Shown here one piece after another: positions 34,551 to 41,771 of a DNA stretch of 64,000 nt (position 1 is the stretch's first letter; the number at the start of each line of letters is the position of its first letter). The notes under the pieces are model-generated. The model searched no databases. It was not told the origin of the DNA and saw only the letters and a list, made by a program, of their open reading frames with translations. This DNA is from JAEYXS01 sp943367715 (GTDB taxonomy: Bacteria > Verrucomicrobiota > Verrucomicrobiia > Limisphaerales > JAEYXS01), in NCBI GenBank assembly GCA_943367715.1, contig CALRJY020000002.1, positions 230,007-294,006 of the forward strand, read 5' to 3'. A program made the translations under genes and the position numbers.

Positions 34551-35047
34551 CCACTCCCGCCCTCACCCCGGAGAACCAATCCTCCTCCGCGCTCTATGAC
34601 CTCATCGCCGCACAGCCCTTCTTTAGCGGACTGATCCCCGCCCACCTGCAACTCCTCACCGCCTCCGCCATGGAGATGCAGTTCGAGACCGGCCAATTCC
34701 TCCTGCAAGAAGGCAGCCCCGCCAATCGCTTTTACCTCATCCTAGCAGGCCAGGTCGTCCTCGAATCCGAAACGCCTGACCGCGAACTCATCCCCCTTGA
34801 AACCTTGGGCCCCGGTGATGAACTCGGCTGGTCCTGGCTCTTCCCCGCTCATTATCTGCAATCCAATGCCCGCGCCCTCGTCCCCACGCGCACCATCTTT
34901 TTCTACGGCACCCGCATCGCCGATCAATGCGAGCAAGACCACGCCTTCGGTTATCAACTCACCCGCCGCGTTGCCGGCACTTTGCTGAACCGCCTCCAAG
35001 CTTTGAAAAAACGCACCACCCTCGCCACCTCCAACTCCCAAAACTGA
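34547..35047 (+). CDS. Stand-alone cyclic-nucleotide-binding domain protein
   Basis: 166 residues from the GTG that overlaps the previous stop (GTGA); a longer frame from 34373 runs antiparallel to known-style coding and was rejected. One cNMP-type domain fills the protein (FSGLIPAHLQLL, LLQEGSPANRFYLILAGQV, LGPGDELGWSWLF). There is no DNA-binding or kinase output. The phosphate-binding cassette is only partly canonical. It may sense a nucleotide or act as a structural regulator. Third gene of the operon at 34100-35495. Confidence 0.8.
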   Translation: MTTPALTPENQSSSALYDLIAAQPFFSGLIPAHLQLLTASAMEMQFETGQFLLQEGSPANRFYLILAGQVVLESETPDRELIPLETLGPGDELGWSWLFPAHYLQSNARALVPTRTIFFYGTRIADQCEQDHAFGYQLTRRVAGTLLNRLQALKKRTTLATSNSQN

Positions 35048-35048
35048 T

Positions 35049-35495
35049 ATGAACCACGTCCTCCCTCCCCAGTTCACCATCCGCCCCTGCCTCGCGCTGG
35101 GCCTCGCCCTCGGCATCTGGCTGGCCATCCCCGCCCAATCCGCCGAGCCTGCTGACGGAAAAATGATGGCCCAGTGCCGTGAAATGAAGGCGCAGAAGCA
35201 AAAACTGCAGTCGGATATGGATGCCCAGGCCAAACTCCTCGCCGCAAAACTCGAGACGATGAACCGCGCCCCGCGCGAGGATAAGCTGGAACTCATGTCC
35301 GCCGTGGTCACCGAGCTGGTGGAGCAGCAACAAACCATGAATGCGCGCAAAGCCAAGCTGGACGAAGAAATGATGAAACACATGATGGAACACATGCAGA
35401 CAGGCAAGGAATCCATGGCCCAATGCACCATGATGAAGGGCATGGACACCAAACCCGGCGACGCCCACAAAGATCATCAGCCCAAGCAGAAATAA
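35049..35495 (+). CDS. Exported Met/His-rich coiled-coil protein
   Basis: 148 residues. A signal peptide (LALGLALGIWLAIPAQSA) is followed by a charged coiled coil and a Met/His-rich C-terminal stretch (MMKHMMEHMQ, CTMMKGMD, HKDHQ), with two Cys (CRE, QCTMM). Composition suggests metal binding in the periplasm, as in copper-handling small proteins, but no family is assigned. It starts one base after the stop of the cNMP gene. Confidence 0.7.
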   Translation: MNHVLPPQFTIRPCLALGLALGIWLAIPAQSAEPADGKMMAQCREMKAQKQKLQSDMDAQAKLLAAKLETMNRAPREDKLELMSAVVTELVEQQQTMNARKAKLDEEMMKHMMEHMQTGKESMAQCTMMKGMDTKPGDAHKDHQPKQK

Positions 35496-35568
35496 CCCCC
35501 GCTCCGCCTCCACACCCGGCGCTTGTTTGTAATCCCCTCGCTGCCCTCCCTATGCCATCGTAGCCCAA

Positions 35569-35599
35569 CTTCCTTGAATCCGGGCTGGATTCGAGGAAG
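35569..35599. repeat. Hairpin upstream of the AI-2E permease gene
   Basis: Arms cttccttgaatcc (35569-35581) and ggattcgaggaag (35587-35599) pair with one wobble around GGGCT. No T-run follows; likely a dispersed repeat or a weak attenuator. Confidence 0.55.
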
Positions 35600-35625
35600 C
35601 CATTGGCTATCAATAAAGGCAGCGA

Positions 35626-36777
35626 ATGAGTTTCCCAGCACCAAGCGATAGGCAAGCGAATGTCCTCTGGTTTTCCCTGACCACCCTCGCCATCGGCGTG
35701 ACCATCGCCGTGTTTGGCCTCGTCATCTGGGGCCTTGGCTGGCTCGTCAACGCGCTTTCCTCCGTCCTGCTCCCCTTGGCCTTCGCCGCCGTCCTCGCCT
35801 ACCTCCTGGACCCCGTGGTGGACTGGCTGGAGCACAAGAAGGTCCCGCGCACCCGCGCCATCATCCTCGTCTTCTTCGTCGCCGCCATGCTCTTCCTCAT
35901 GATGCTGGCCACCGTCATCCCGCAACTCCTCGTGGAGACCAGCCAGCTCATCGACCTCATCCCGGAATATGCCGAGAAATTGAAAGAAAAGCTCGGCGTC
36001 TGGTTCGAATCCTCTCGCTTCGGCCAGCAAGCCAAGCAGGCCTGGGATGAAGGCATCGGTGCCGATGCCCAGAATTGGATGACCACCGCCCTGCCCGTCA
36101 TCTCCGCCTGGAGCATGGAACAGCTCGGCAAAGTCGCCTCTTGGGGCGGCCTCCTTGCGGGCTTTGCCCTCGTGCCCGTTTACGTCTTCTACTTCCTCTC
36201 TGAGAAACAAGGCATCGTGGGCAAATGGACAAATTACCTGCCCCTCCAGGAATCCAGCCTGAAAGACGAAGTCGTCTTCGTCATCAACGAGATTAACAAC
36301 TGCCTCATCGTCTTCTTCCGCGGCCAGGTGCTCGTGGCCATGTGCGTCGGCGGGATGCTCACCTTGGGATTCCTCGGGATCGGCTTGAACTACGCCATTT
36401 TGCTCGGCGTCGTGGCGGGCATCCTCAGCATCGTGCCCTACCTCGGCGTCATGCTCAGCATCATCCCCGCGCTCGCGCTCGCGGCCATCCAGTTCGGCGA
36501 TATCTGGCATCCGCTCGCCATCGTCGGCCTCTTCATCCTCGTGCAGATGGCCGAGGGCCTCTTCATCTCCCCCAAGATCATCGGCGACCGCGTGGGCCTG
36601 CATCCCCTCACCATTATCATCTCCGTCATGGTCGGCACCACTTTGATCGGCGGCATCCTCGGCGGCGTCCTCGCCATCCCCCTCACCGCCGCCCTCCGCA
36701 CCCTCATGTTCCGCTACGTGTGGAAGAAGCCGGTGAAACAAAGTGCTCCAGCCAAGTCCGACAAGAAGGGGAAGTAG
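35626..36777 (+). CDS. AI-2E family transporter (PerM/YdiK-type permease)
   Basis: 383 residues with about eight hydrophobic segments in the family order: three at the N-terminus, a long amphipathic section (about 110-190), then five helices. The family hallmarks LPLAFAAVLAYLLDPVV, PVYVFYFL and EGLFISPKIIGDRVGLHPL are present. These permeases are of unclear substrate; some move autoinducer-2 or act as ion/proton antiporters. It ends 3 bases before the zinc-ribbon gene. Confidence 0.93.
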   Translation: MSFPAPSDRQANVLWFSLTTLAIGVTIAVFGLVIWGLGWLVNALSSVLLPLAFAAVLAYLLDPVVDWLEHKKVPRTRAIILVFFVAAMLFLMMLATVIPQLLVETSQLIDLIPEYAEKLKEKLGVWFESSRFGQQAKQAWDEGIGADAQNWMTTALPVISAWSMEQLGKVASWGGLLAGFALVPVYVFYFLSEKQGIVGKWTNYLPLQESSLKDEVVFVINEINNCLIVFFRGQVLVAMCVGGMLTLGFLGIGLNYAILLGVVAGILSIVPYLGVMLSIIPALALAAIQFGDIWHPLAIVGLFILVQMAEGLFISPKIIGDRVGLHPLTIIISVMVGTTLIGGILGGVLAIPLTAALRTLMFRYVWKKPVKQSAPAKSDKKGK

Positions 36778-36780
36778 GCG

Positions 36781-37233
36781 ATGTCAGACTTATATCGCAT
36801 CCGTTGCGAAAGCTGCAATTGGTCAGCAATCCATACCTTCGATGGGAAGCAATACGACTACATACCCGATGGATTCGACAAACTGGTTCTCGATGATAAG
36901 ACCATAGCTTTAGGTGACTTACTCGCAGGCTGCACATTGGCTGAGCATGGTTACACCAGGGAAAGAGCAGAATCAGAAAACCGTCTTGTCTACGTCACCA
37001 GCGTCATCTGCCTGACCTGCGGAGAATTATCCGAACTCGAAGTGAATCACACAGAGATGAAGCTTTTGGCTCAGAATCTTGAAAAGAAAGCGTCTTGGAA
37101 TGAATCAAAATCTTGCCGCCACTGCCACAGCTCTGCCGTCATCAATCTCTTTAAAGCCAGAGACAAGATGTTGCTCTGCCCCAAATGCAAAACACCCTCC
37201 GTGAAATGCAATCTGGAGATCACCACCATTTGA
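36781..37233 (+). CDS. Zinc-ribbon protein of unknown function
   Basis: 150 residues with four CxxC pairs: CESC near the start, CLTC near the middle, then CRHC and CPKC close to the end. Two zinc sites are likely. No catalytic domain is seen. The gene is visibly more AT-rich than its neighbours, although it starts 3 bases after the permease. Family unknown. Confidence 0.75.
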   Translation: MSDLYRIRCESCNWSAIHTFDGKQYDYIPDGFDKLVLDDKTIALGDLLAGCTLAEHGYTRERAESENRLVYVTSVICLTCGELSELEVNHTEMKLLAQNLEKKASWNESKSCRHCHSSAVINLFKARDKMLLCPKCKTPSVKCNLEITTI

Positions 37234-37283
37234 ACCGGAACATCTTAATCGCGACAAAACGAAGATAACGGGCCGAACTTATC

Positions 37284-37318
37284 CCCTCTCCCCAAGGGAG
37301 AGGGCTAGGGTGAGGGGG
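37284..37318. repeat. Palindromic element ccctctccc/gggagaggg with a TGAGGGGG tail
   Basis: Perfect 9-bp arms (37284-37292 and 37296-37304) are followed by CTAGGGTGAGGGGG. This class of element is found in many bacterial intergenic regions. The outer palindrome at 30267-30304 is related. Confidence 0.7.
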
Positions 37319-37405
37319 AAGGTGACATCCCTGAGCAGATACGGTTCTGAAATCGCTAAAAGCCGCTCGTAAGCGAGATTCCCCAGTCCACCAACCGGTG
37401 CTCCC

Positions 37406-37975
37406 TTACCTCCGGTACATCGGCCTGACATCCACCACGTGCATCCCCGCCGCGCGGATTGCCTGCAAGCCCAGCTCCGCATCCTCGAACCCCTGGCAAT
37501 ACTGCGGCTCCACGCCCAATCGCCGCGCCGCTTCCAGAAAGATATCCGGTGCCGGCTTCTGGTTCACCACATCCTCGCTCGTCACCACCGCATCGAACAT
37601 GTGCGCGATGCGCAGATGTTCCAGCACCTGCGTGATGATCGGTTTCGTCCCGCCGGAGGCCACCGCCATCGGCAGCTTCCCATGATGCCTCTGCGCGATC
37701 GCCAGGACGTCCGGGATCGCGATCACCTGCGGCAACAGCGGCAGATACGCATTCTCCTTGTCGTGCGACGCCTTGATCGGATCCAGCACGATGCCCTGCT
37801 CTTCCCCCAACATCTTGAAGATATCCCGTGAAGGCACGCCCCCGAGCGCATAGAAACGCTCCTCCGGAAAATGCAGCCCATACTGCCGCGCGACCGTGTT
37901 CCACGCCTTCCAATGCAACGGCATCGTATCCGCCAACGTCCCGTCGCAATCAAAAATCAATCCGCGAATATCCAT
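37406..37975 (-). CDS. HAD-family phosphatase (beta-phosphoglucomutase-like)
   Basis: 189 residues from the ATG at 37975 (MDIRGLIFDCDGTLADT), which places the nucleophile motif DCDGT directly at the start; a frame to 38011 adds 12 unlikely residues. The cap region follows (PLHWKAWNTVARQYG). Motif II is ASGGT, motif III a Lys in NQKPAPDIF, and motif IV the acidic EDAELG. This is a subfamily I phosphatase or phosphomutase acting on a small phosphorylated sugar. Confidence 0.92.
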   Translation of the reverse strand: MDIRGLIFDCDGTLADTMPLHWKAWNTVARQYGLHFPEERFYALGGVPSRDIFKMLGEEQGIVLDPIKASHDKENAYLPLLPQVIAIPDVLAIAQRHHGKLPMAVASGGTKPIITQVLEHLRIAHMFDAVVTSEDVVNQKPAPDIFLEAARRLGVEPQYCQGFEDAELGLQAIRAAGMHVVDVRPMYRR

Positions 37976-37985
37976 AAAACAACTT

Positions 37986-38087
37986 AACCACGAATGGGCA
38001 CTGATGAACACGAATACGAAAAACCGCCAAAAACTTCCTTTCGCTTCAAATCACGCCATTCGTGTGAATTCGTGTCCATTCGTGGTT
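37986..38087. repeat. Inverted repeat aaccacgaatg/cattcgtggtt between HAD and prfA genes
   Basis: Perfect 11-bp arms at 37986-37996 and 38077-38087 enclose further shorter repeats of the type ACACGAAT/ATTCGTGT. The type is recurrent in many environmental bacterial genomes. It ends 7 bases from the prfA stop. Confidence 0.75.
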
Positions 38088-38094
38088 CAAAAAA

Positions 38095-39174
38095 TTACAG
38101 CTTCAACTGCGCCAGCTTCTCGTTCAGCTCATTCGCCAGCAACGGTTGCACCAGTCCATCGATGTCCCCTTCCAAGAAATTCGTCAGGTTATACAGCGTC
38201 ACCTCGATGCGATGATCCGTCACCCGGTTCTGCGGGAAGTTATACGTGCGGATGCGTTCATTGCGCTCACCCGTACCCACCTGGTCTTTACGGAAGGCCG
38301 CGTACTTCGCCTCTTCCTCGGCCACCTTGATCTCCAGCAGACGCGACCGCAGCACCGTCATCGCCTTCAGCTTGTTCTTCTGCTGCGAGCGTTCATCCGC
38401 GCAACGGACGATCATGCCCGTGGGCTTGTAGATGAGCTGCACCGCCGAGTCCGTGGTGTTCACGCCCTGCCCGCCCTTGCCTGAGGCACGGCAGACGTTG
38501 ATCTCCAGATCCTCCGGCTTGATCTCTACATCCACTTCTTGCGCTTCCGGCAGCACCGCCACGGTGCATGTGCTGGTATGGATGCGTCCCTGCGCCTCCG
38601 TCGCTGGCACGCGCTGCACGCGATGCACACCCGACTCATGCTTCAAGCGCTTGTAAACGTCATTCCCCGTGATGCTGAAGATAACTTCTTTGAGACCGCC
38701 CAAATCCGAGAAGCTCGAATCCAGCGGCTCCATCTTCCAGCCCTGATCCTCCGCATACCGCGTGTACATGCGGTAAAGGTCCGCCGCAAACAGCGCCGAC
38801 TCCGCACCACCCGCACCCGCGCGGATTTCGAAGATCGTATTGCGCGAATCCACCGGGCTCGGCGGCAGGATGCCATACTGCACTTGCAGCGAGAGATCCT
38901 TCACCTCCACCTCCAGCCGCGCGATCTCCTCCTTGGCCATCTGCGCCATCTCGGAATCCGGCAATTCGTTCGCGTAGATGCCGCGATTGTCCGCCAGGTC
39001 ATTCTCCGCCTTGATCAGCGCCTTGCCCGCCGCCACCAGATCCTTCAGGCGCGCATACTCCTTCGTCAGCTCCTGCGCCTTCTGCGGATTGTTGAAGGCG
39101 TCCGGGCTGCTCAGCAATGATTCCACCTCGGCAAACCGCCGGGTGAACCTGTCGATATGTGGGCGCAGATCCAT
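38095..39174 (-). CDS. prfA: Peptide chain release factor 1
   Basis: 359 residues, normal RF1 length. The stop-codon recognition tripeptide PAT (190-192, in RVPATEAQGRIHT) marks RF1, which reads UAA and UAG. The peptidyl-hydrolysis motif GGQ is at 234-236 (SGKGGQGVNTTDSAVQ). It acts in translation termination on the ribosome. It lies on the same strand as rpmE, downstream of it past a terminator. Confidence 0.98.
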   Translation of the reverse strand: MDLRPHIDRFTRRFAEVESLLSSPDAFNNPQKAQELTKEYARLKDLVAAGKALIKAENDLADNRGIYANELPDSEMAQMAKEEIARLEVEVKDLSLQVQYGILPPSPVDSRNTIFEIRAGAGGAESALFAADLYRMYTRYAEDQGWKMEPLDSSFSDLGGLKEVIFSITGNDVYKRLKHESGVHRVQRVPATEAQGRIHTSTCTVAVLPEAQEVDVEIKPEDLEINVCRASGKGGQGVNTTDSAVQLIYKPTGMIVRCADERSQQKNKLKAMTVLRSRLLEIKVAEEEAKYAAFRKDQVGTGERNERIRTYNFPQNRVTDHRIEVTLYNLTNFLEGDIDGLVQPLLANELNEKLAQLKL

Positions 39175-39220
39175 GAGTACGGGTCAATTGAGAGGGCGAC
39201 GTGCGATGGGACGGTCCCGG

Positions 39221-39263
39221 GAAAAAGACGCCGCCCGCACGGTCTTGTGAACCATGCGGGCGG
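39221..39263 (-). terminator. Terminator after rpmE
   Basis: A 9-bp stem (39231-39239 with 39255-39263) is followed on the minus strand by CGTCTTTTT. It lies between rpmE and prfA, so prfA probably has its own promoter or relies on read-through. Confidence 0.8.
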
Positions 39264-39277
39264 TGTGCGGAAAAACA

Positions 39278-39526
39278 CTACTTCTTCTTTTTCTTGCCCG
39301 TGGCGGCCAGGGCGTCTTGCGCGGCCTGGGTCTTCGCCATGCGCTGCTGGAACTTGTCCACGCGGCCGGCGGTGTCCACGAACTTCTGCTGGCCCGTGTA
39401 GAACGGATGGCAGTCGTTGCAAATACCGATCAGAACGGTCTTCTTCGTCGAACGCGTGTGGATCGTGTTGCCGCACGCGCACCGGATCTCGCAATCCTGG
39501 TAGTTCGGATGAATGTCAGCTTGCAT
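39278..39526 (-). CDS. rpmE: 50S ribosomal protein L31 (zinc-binding type)
   Basis: 82 residues from the ATG at 39526 (MQADIHPNYQDCEIRCACGN); the 17 upstream residues are not part of the family. Four Cys in CEIRCAC and CNDC plus HPFYTG match the zinc-binding (C+) form of bL31. The C-terminus is a Lys-rich tail. Confidence 0.96.
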   Translation of the reverse strand: MQADIHPNYQDCEIRCACGNTIHTRSTKKTVLIGICNDCHPFYTGQQKFVDTAGRVDKFQQRMAKTQAAQDALAATGKKKKK

Positions 39527-39602
39527 ATTACAAAAATTAAAGAGGCGAAAACCTAACAGGGAAAACCCGCTTGGCAAGGGCTAATTTACGGGAATTTTCC
39601 AC

Positions 39603-39635
39603 CCCACGTAGTGGGACAGGCGCCACCGCCTGTCC
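39603..39635. repeat. Dispersed-type palindrome ggacaggcg/cgcctgtcc
   Basis: Arms at 39614-39622 and 39627-39635, loop CCAC, preceded by a small CCAC-GTA-GTGG hairpin. This form is common in the intergenic DNA of such genomes. It lies between the rpmE and DCC-family genes and has no T-run. Confidence 0.65.
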
Positions 39636-39684
39636 AGTCTCCCCATAATAGCCCCCTCCCATGGGCGCCCTCGCCCATCAAACT

Positions 39685-40131
39685 CTAGCCCTTCTCCACC
39701 GTCACCGCTCCCTTATCCCCCGCCCGCCGCCGGGATGGCAAGATGGAACAGGCCTCCTTGCAGCCGAACCACTTACTGAAGAGATACCGGTTCCGGCTCA
39801 CCCACTGATACATCTTCTCCGCCACCCAGATCACCCCCGGTATCCAAAGCAACAAACAGGGTAACACCAAAAGTGGCATCCTCATGCCTACGAAGCGGAT
39901 ACAACGCGCCCCCCGGTAGATTTCCCCCTCCGGCGTGATGCAGTGGATGGCCTCCGAAAGTTGGTCCTCCGTGATGCCCGGCGCCACCTCTTTCGCCACC
40001 GGATCACTGATGGGTACCAACCGCACCTTATCCAGCCAATCCAGCCACGTCAGCAGGCGCGACTGGAAAGTGCACAACGAGCACTCCCCGTCATACAGCA
40101 CAATATGTTTCGTTCTGGCTTCGTTACTCAC
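39685..40131 (-). CDS. DCC-family (DUF393) thiol-disulfide oxidoreductase-like protein
   Basis: 148 residues. The N-terminal motif YDGECSLC (D-x-x-C-x-x-C) defines the DCC family. A hydrophobic stretch (MPLLVLPCLLLWIPG) suggests membrane contact, and a basic tail follows. The family is thought to be thiol-disulphide active; a specific partner is not known. Confidence 0.9.
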   Translation of the reverse strand: MSNEARTKHIVLYDGECSLCTFQSRLLTWLDWLDKVRLVPISDPVAKEVAPGITEDQLSEAIHCITPEGEIYRGARCIRFVGMRMPLLVLPCLLLWIPGVIWVAEKMYQWVSRNRYLFSKWFGCKEACSILPSRRRAGDKGAVTVEKG

Positions 40132-40203
40132 AGCAAAGGAGAAGTTCCGGGGTTACGCCCCTAAAGTCAAACTTCCCCGTCCTCCAACTTTGAATTCGGC
40201 GCT

Positions 40204-40893
40204 TTAACAATTCATCTTTCCCCACAACGCCTCAAACTCCCTCATGAACGGCTCCACCAACCGCGCGTCATTGCTCACGATGATATTCTCCTGATTCACC
40301 GCCGAGGCACTCCGCGTCCAGTTGAAGCTCCCGGTCATCAGTAACCGGCTGTCGAACACCGCGAACTTGTGATGCATGTGATCCGGCCCGCAATCCAAAT
40401 GGACCGGAATCCCCGCCCGCCGAAACTCCTCGATGTCCGAACCCGCATCATAAGATTTATCGTTATCACTGATGATGCGCACCTTCACCCGTCGCCGATG
40501 CGCTCCGAGGATCGCCGAAGACAACCGGTCATCCGCAATGGTGAACACACACAGGTCCGCCGTCCGCTCCGCCGCCGCCAGCAGATCGATGATGCGATGC
40601 GCGCAATCATTTCCCGGACTGAAAAACGCCTCGTTACTGGCTGTTCGTATCGGCTCGCTTTGCGGCAGCAGCAATTTGTTTACCTCTTCGAGCCAGTCGA
40701 GCACTTCCTTTGCCTTCGGGTCAGCCGATTCGCGGCGCGCCAGTTCAAACGCCTGCGCCCGCAGCAGCGCCCGTTGCTGTTCATTGAGATTGCTCGTGCG
40801 CACGCTTTCGCCCAGCGCACGCTTCTCTCCACCGGACAAGCGCCGGTCTTCAAGCGTCTGCGCCAGTGCTGCTTCCAGCTCCTTCGGTGTCAT
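40204..40893 (-). CDS. Phospholipase D-family nuclease-like protein with one HKD motif
   Basis: 229 residues. A single HKD motif is complete: H174-x-K176, D181 and the G-S-x-N at 188-191 (HHKFAVFD...GSFNWT). One motif per chain implies that a dimer forms the active site, as in Nuc-like and mitoPLD-like nucleases. The N-terminal ~80 residues are helical (TPKELEAALAQTL, EKRALGESV) with no signal peptide. The substrate is likely DNA, RNA or lipid phosphodiester; nuclease is favoured by size. Confidence 0.87.
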   Translation of the reverse strand: MTPKELEAALAQTLEDRRLSGGEKRALGESVRTSNLNEQQRALLRAQAFELARRESADPKAKEVLDWLEEVNKLLLPQSEPIRTASNEAFFSPGNDCAHRIIDLLAAAERTADLCVFTIADDRLSSAILGAHRRRVKVRIISDNDKSYDAGSDIEEFRRAGIPVHLDCGPDHMHHKFAVFDSRLLMTGSFNWTRSASAVNQENIIVSNDARLVEPFMREFEALWGKMNC

Positions 40894-41258
40894 AAACGCA
40901 GGCTACTTTCTTCCTCGAAGGGCAGCCAATAAAAATAACTCTCGTTGCTATCGTCTGAACTCGAAGCAGTTGCGAAAATTCACTAAAAATCAGCCTCCCC
41001 GATTTGAACATTCTGAAACCAATGCTATCTATATAATTGGAGAGCGTTGGTTGCGTTCTCTGACAGTTTACGCAGTGCCTGGAACGTTTCTTCAGCGGGC
41101 TCCCCCAGCCCCACCTCCTTGGCGTCCAGGCGCTGCGTTTCTTTTTTCTCGCAAACACGGCCGACCATTCCACCAGCACGCAGTTCAGGAGTTTTTCCCG
41201 CGAAGATAAAATGAAGCCCGTAAGGTTTGTTCGCTAACAGCCAACGGCGGCCCCGTCA
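40894..41258. other. Intergenic stretch with a possible gene remnant
   Basis: 365 bases. No well-supported gene. On the minus strand a short frame that ends near 41034 reads as normal protein (KTPELRAGGMVGRVC, PAEETFQALRKLSENA) and is open up to about 41255. It may be a decayed or undetected small gene just downstream of the response regulator. It overlaps nothing else. Confidence 0.35.
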
Positions 41259-41771
41259 CTACGCCTTGCTTTTGTCAGCAGGCTCCACGTTGGCATCTCC
41301 TACTTGTCCGACTTGCAGAAAACGCGTCGGGCGATGTCCCTCCACCAGCCAATACTTGTGCAATAGTTTCACCATCCGGATCAGCTCGTCCGGTTCGCCT
41401 GGTTTGATCAGGTAACCGTTCGCTCCGAGAATACCCGCGCGATGCACATCGCTTTCTTGATTTGAAGAAGTGAGCACCACCACCGGCAACTCCGACAGGA
41501 ACGGCTGGCTGCGGATCCATTGCAACACGTCCAACCCGCCCTTCACCGGCATGTTCAAATCCAGCAGCACCAGCCCCGGCATCGGGTGCTTGGATGAATC
41601 GGCATAAGGCGCCGCCCCCGAGAGATACGCGATGGCTTGCTTGCCGTCCGGCACGGTGCGCAGCGGATGCTCCACCTTCGCCATCCCGAACGCACGTTCC
41701 ATGAAGAACACATCGTTCTCGTCATCTTCCGCGTACAACACTGTCTTTAACTCGTTCATCTCGCCACTCAC
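41259..41771 (-). CDS. Single-domain response regulator
   Basis: 170 residues. A REC domain with AEDDENDV near the start, the phospho-acceptor Asp in LVLLDLNMP, the switch residue region VVLTSS and the Lys in YLIKPGE. A 30-residue tail has no output domain, as in the Rcp1-like regulators that signal through protein contact. The GTG start overlaps the kinase stop (GTGA); ATG at 41759 is an alternative. Third gene of the signalling operon. Confidence 0.93.
   Translation of the reverse strand: MSGEMNELKTVLYAEDDENDVFFMERAFGMAKVEHPLRTVPDGKQAIAYLSGAAPYADSSKHPMPGLVLLDLNMPVKGGLDVLQWIRSQPFLSELPVVVLTSSNQESDVHRAGILGANGYLIKPGEPDELIRMVKLLHKYWLVEGHRPTRFLQVGQVGDANVEPADKSKA

Noticed and set aside
35569..35599. 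Hairpin before the AI-2E permease as terminator
   Set aside because: No T-run follows on either strand, so it was listed as a repeat only.
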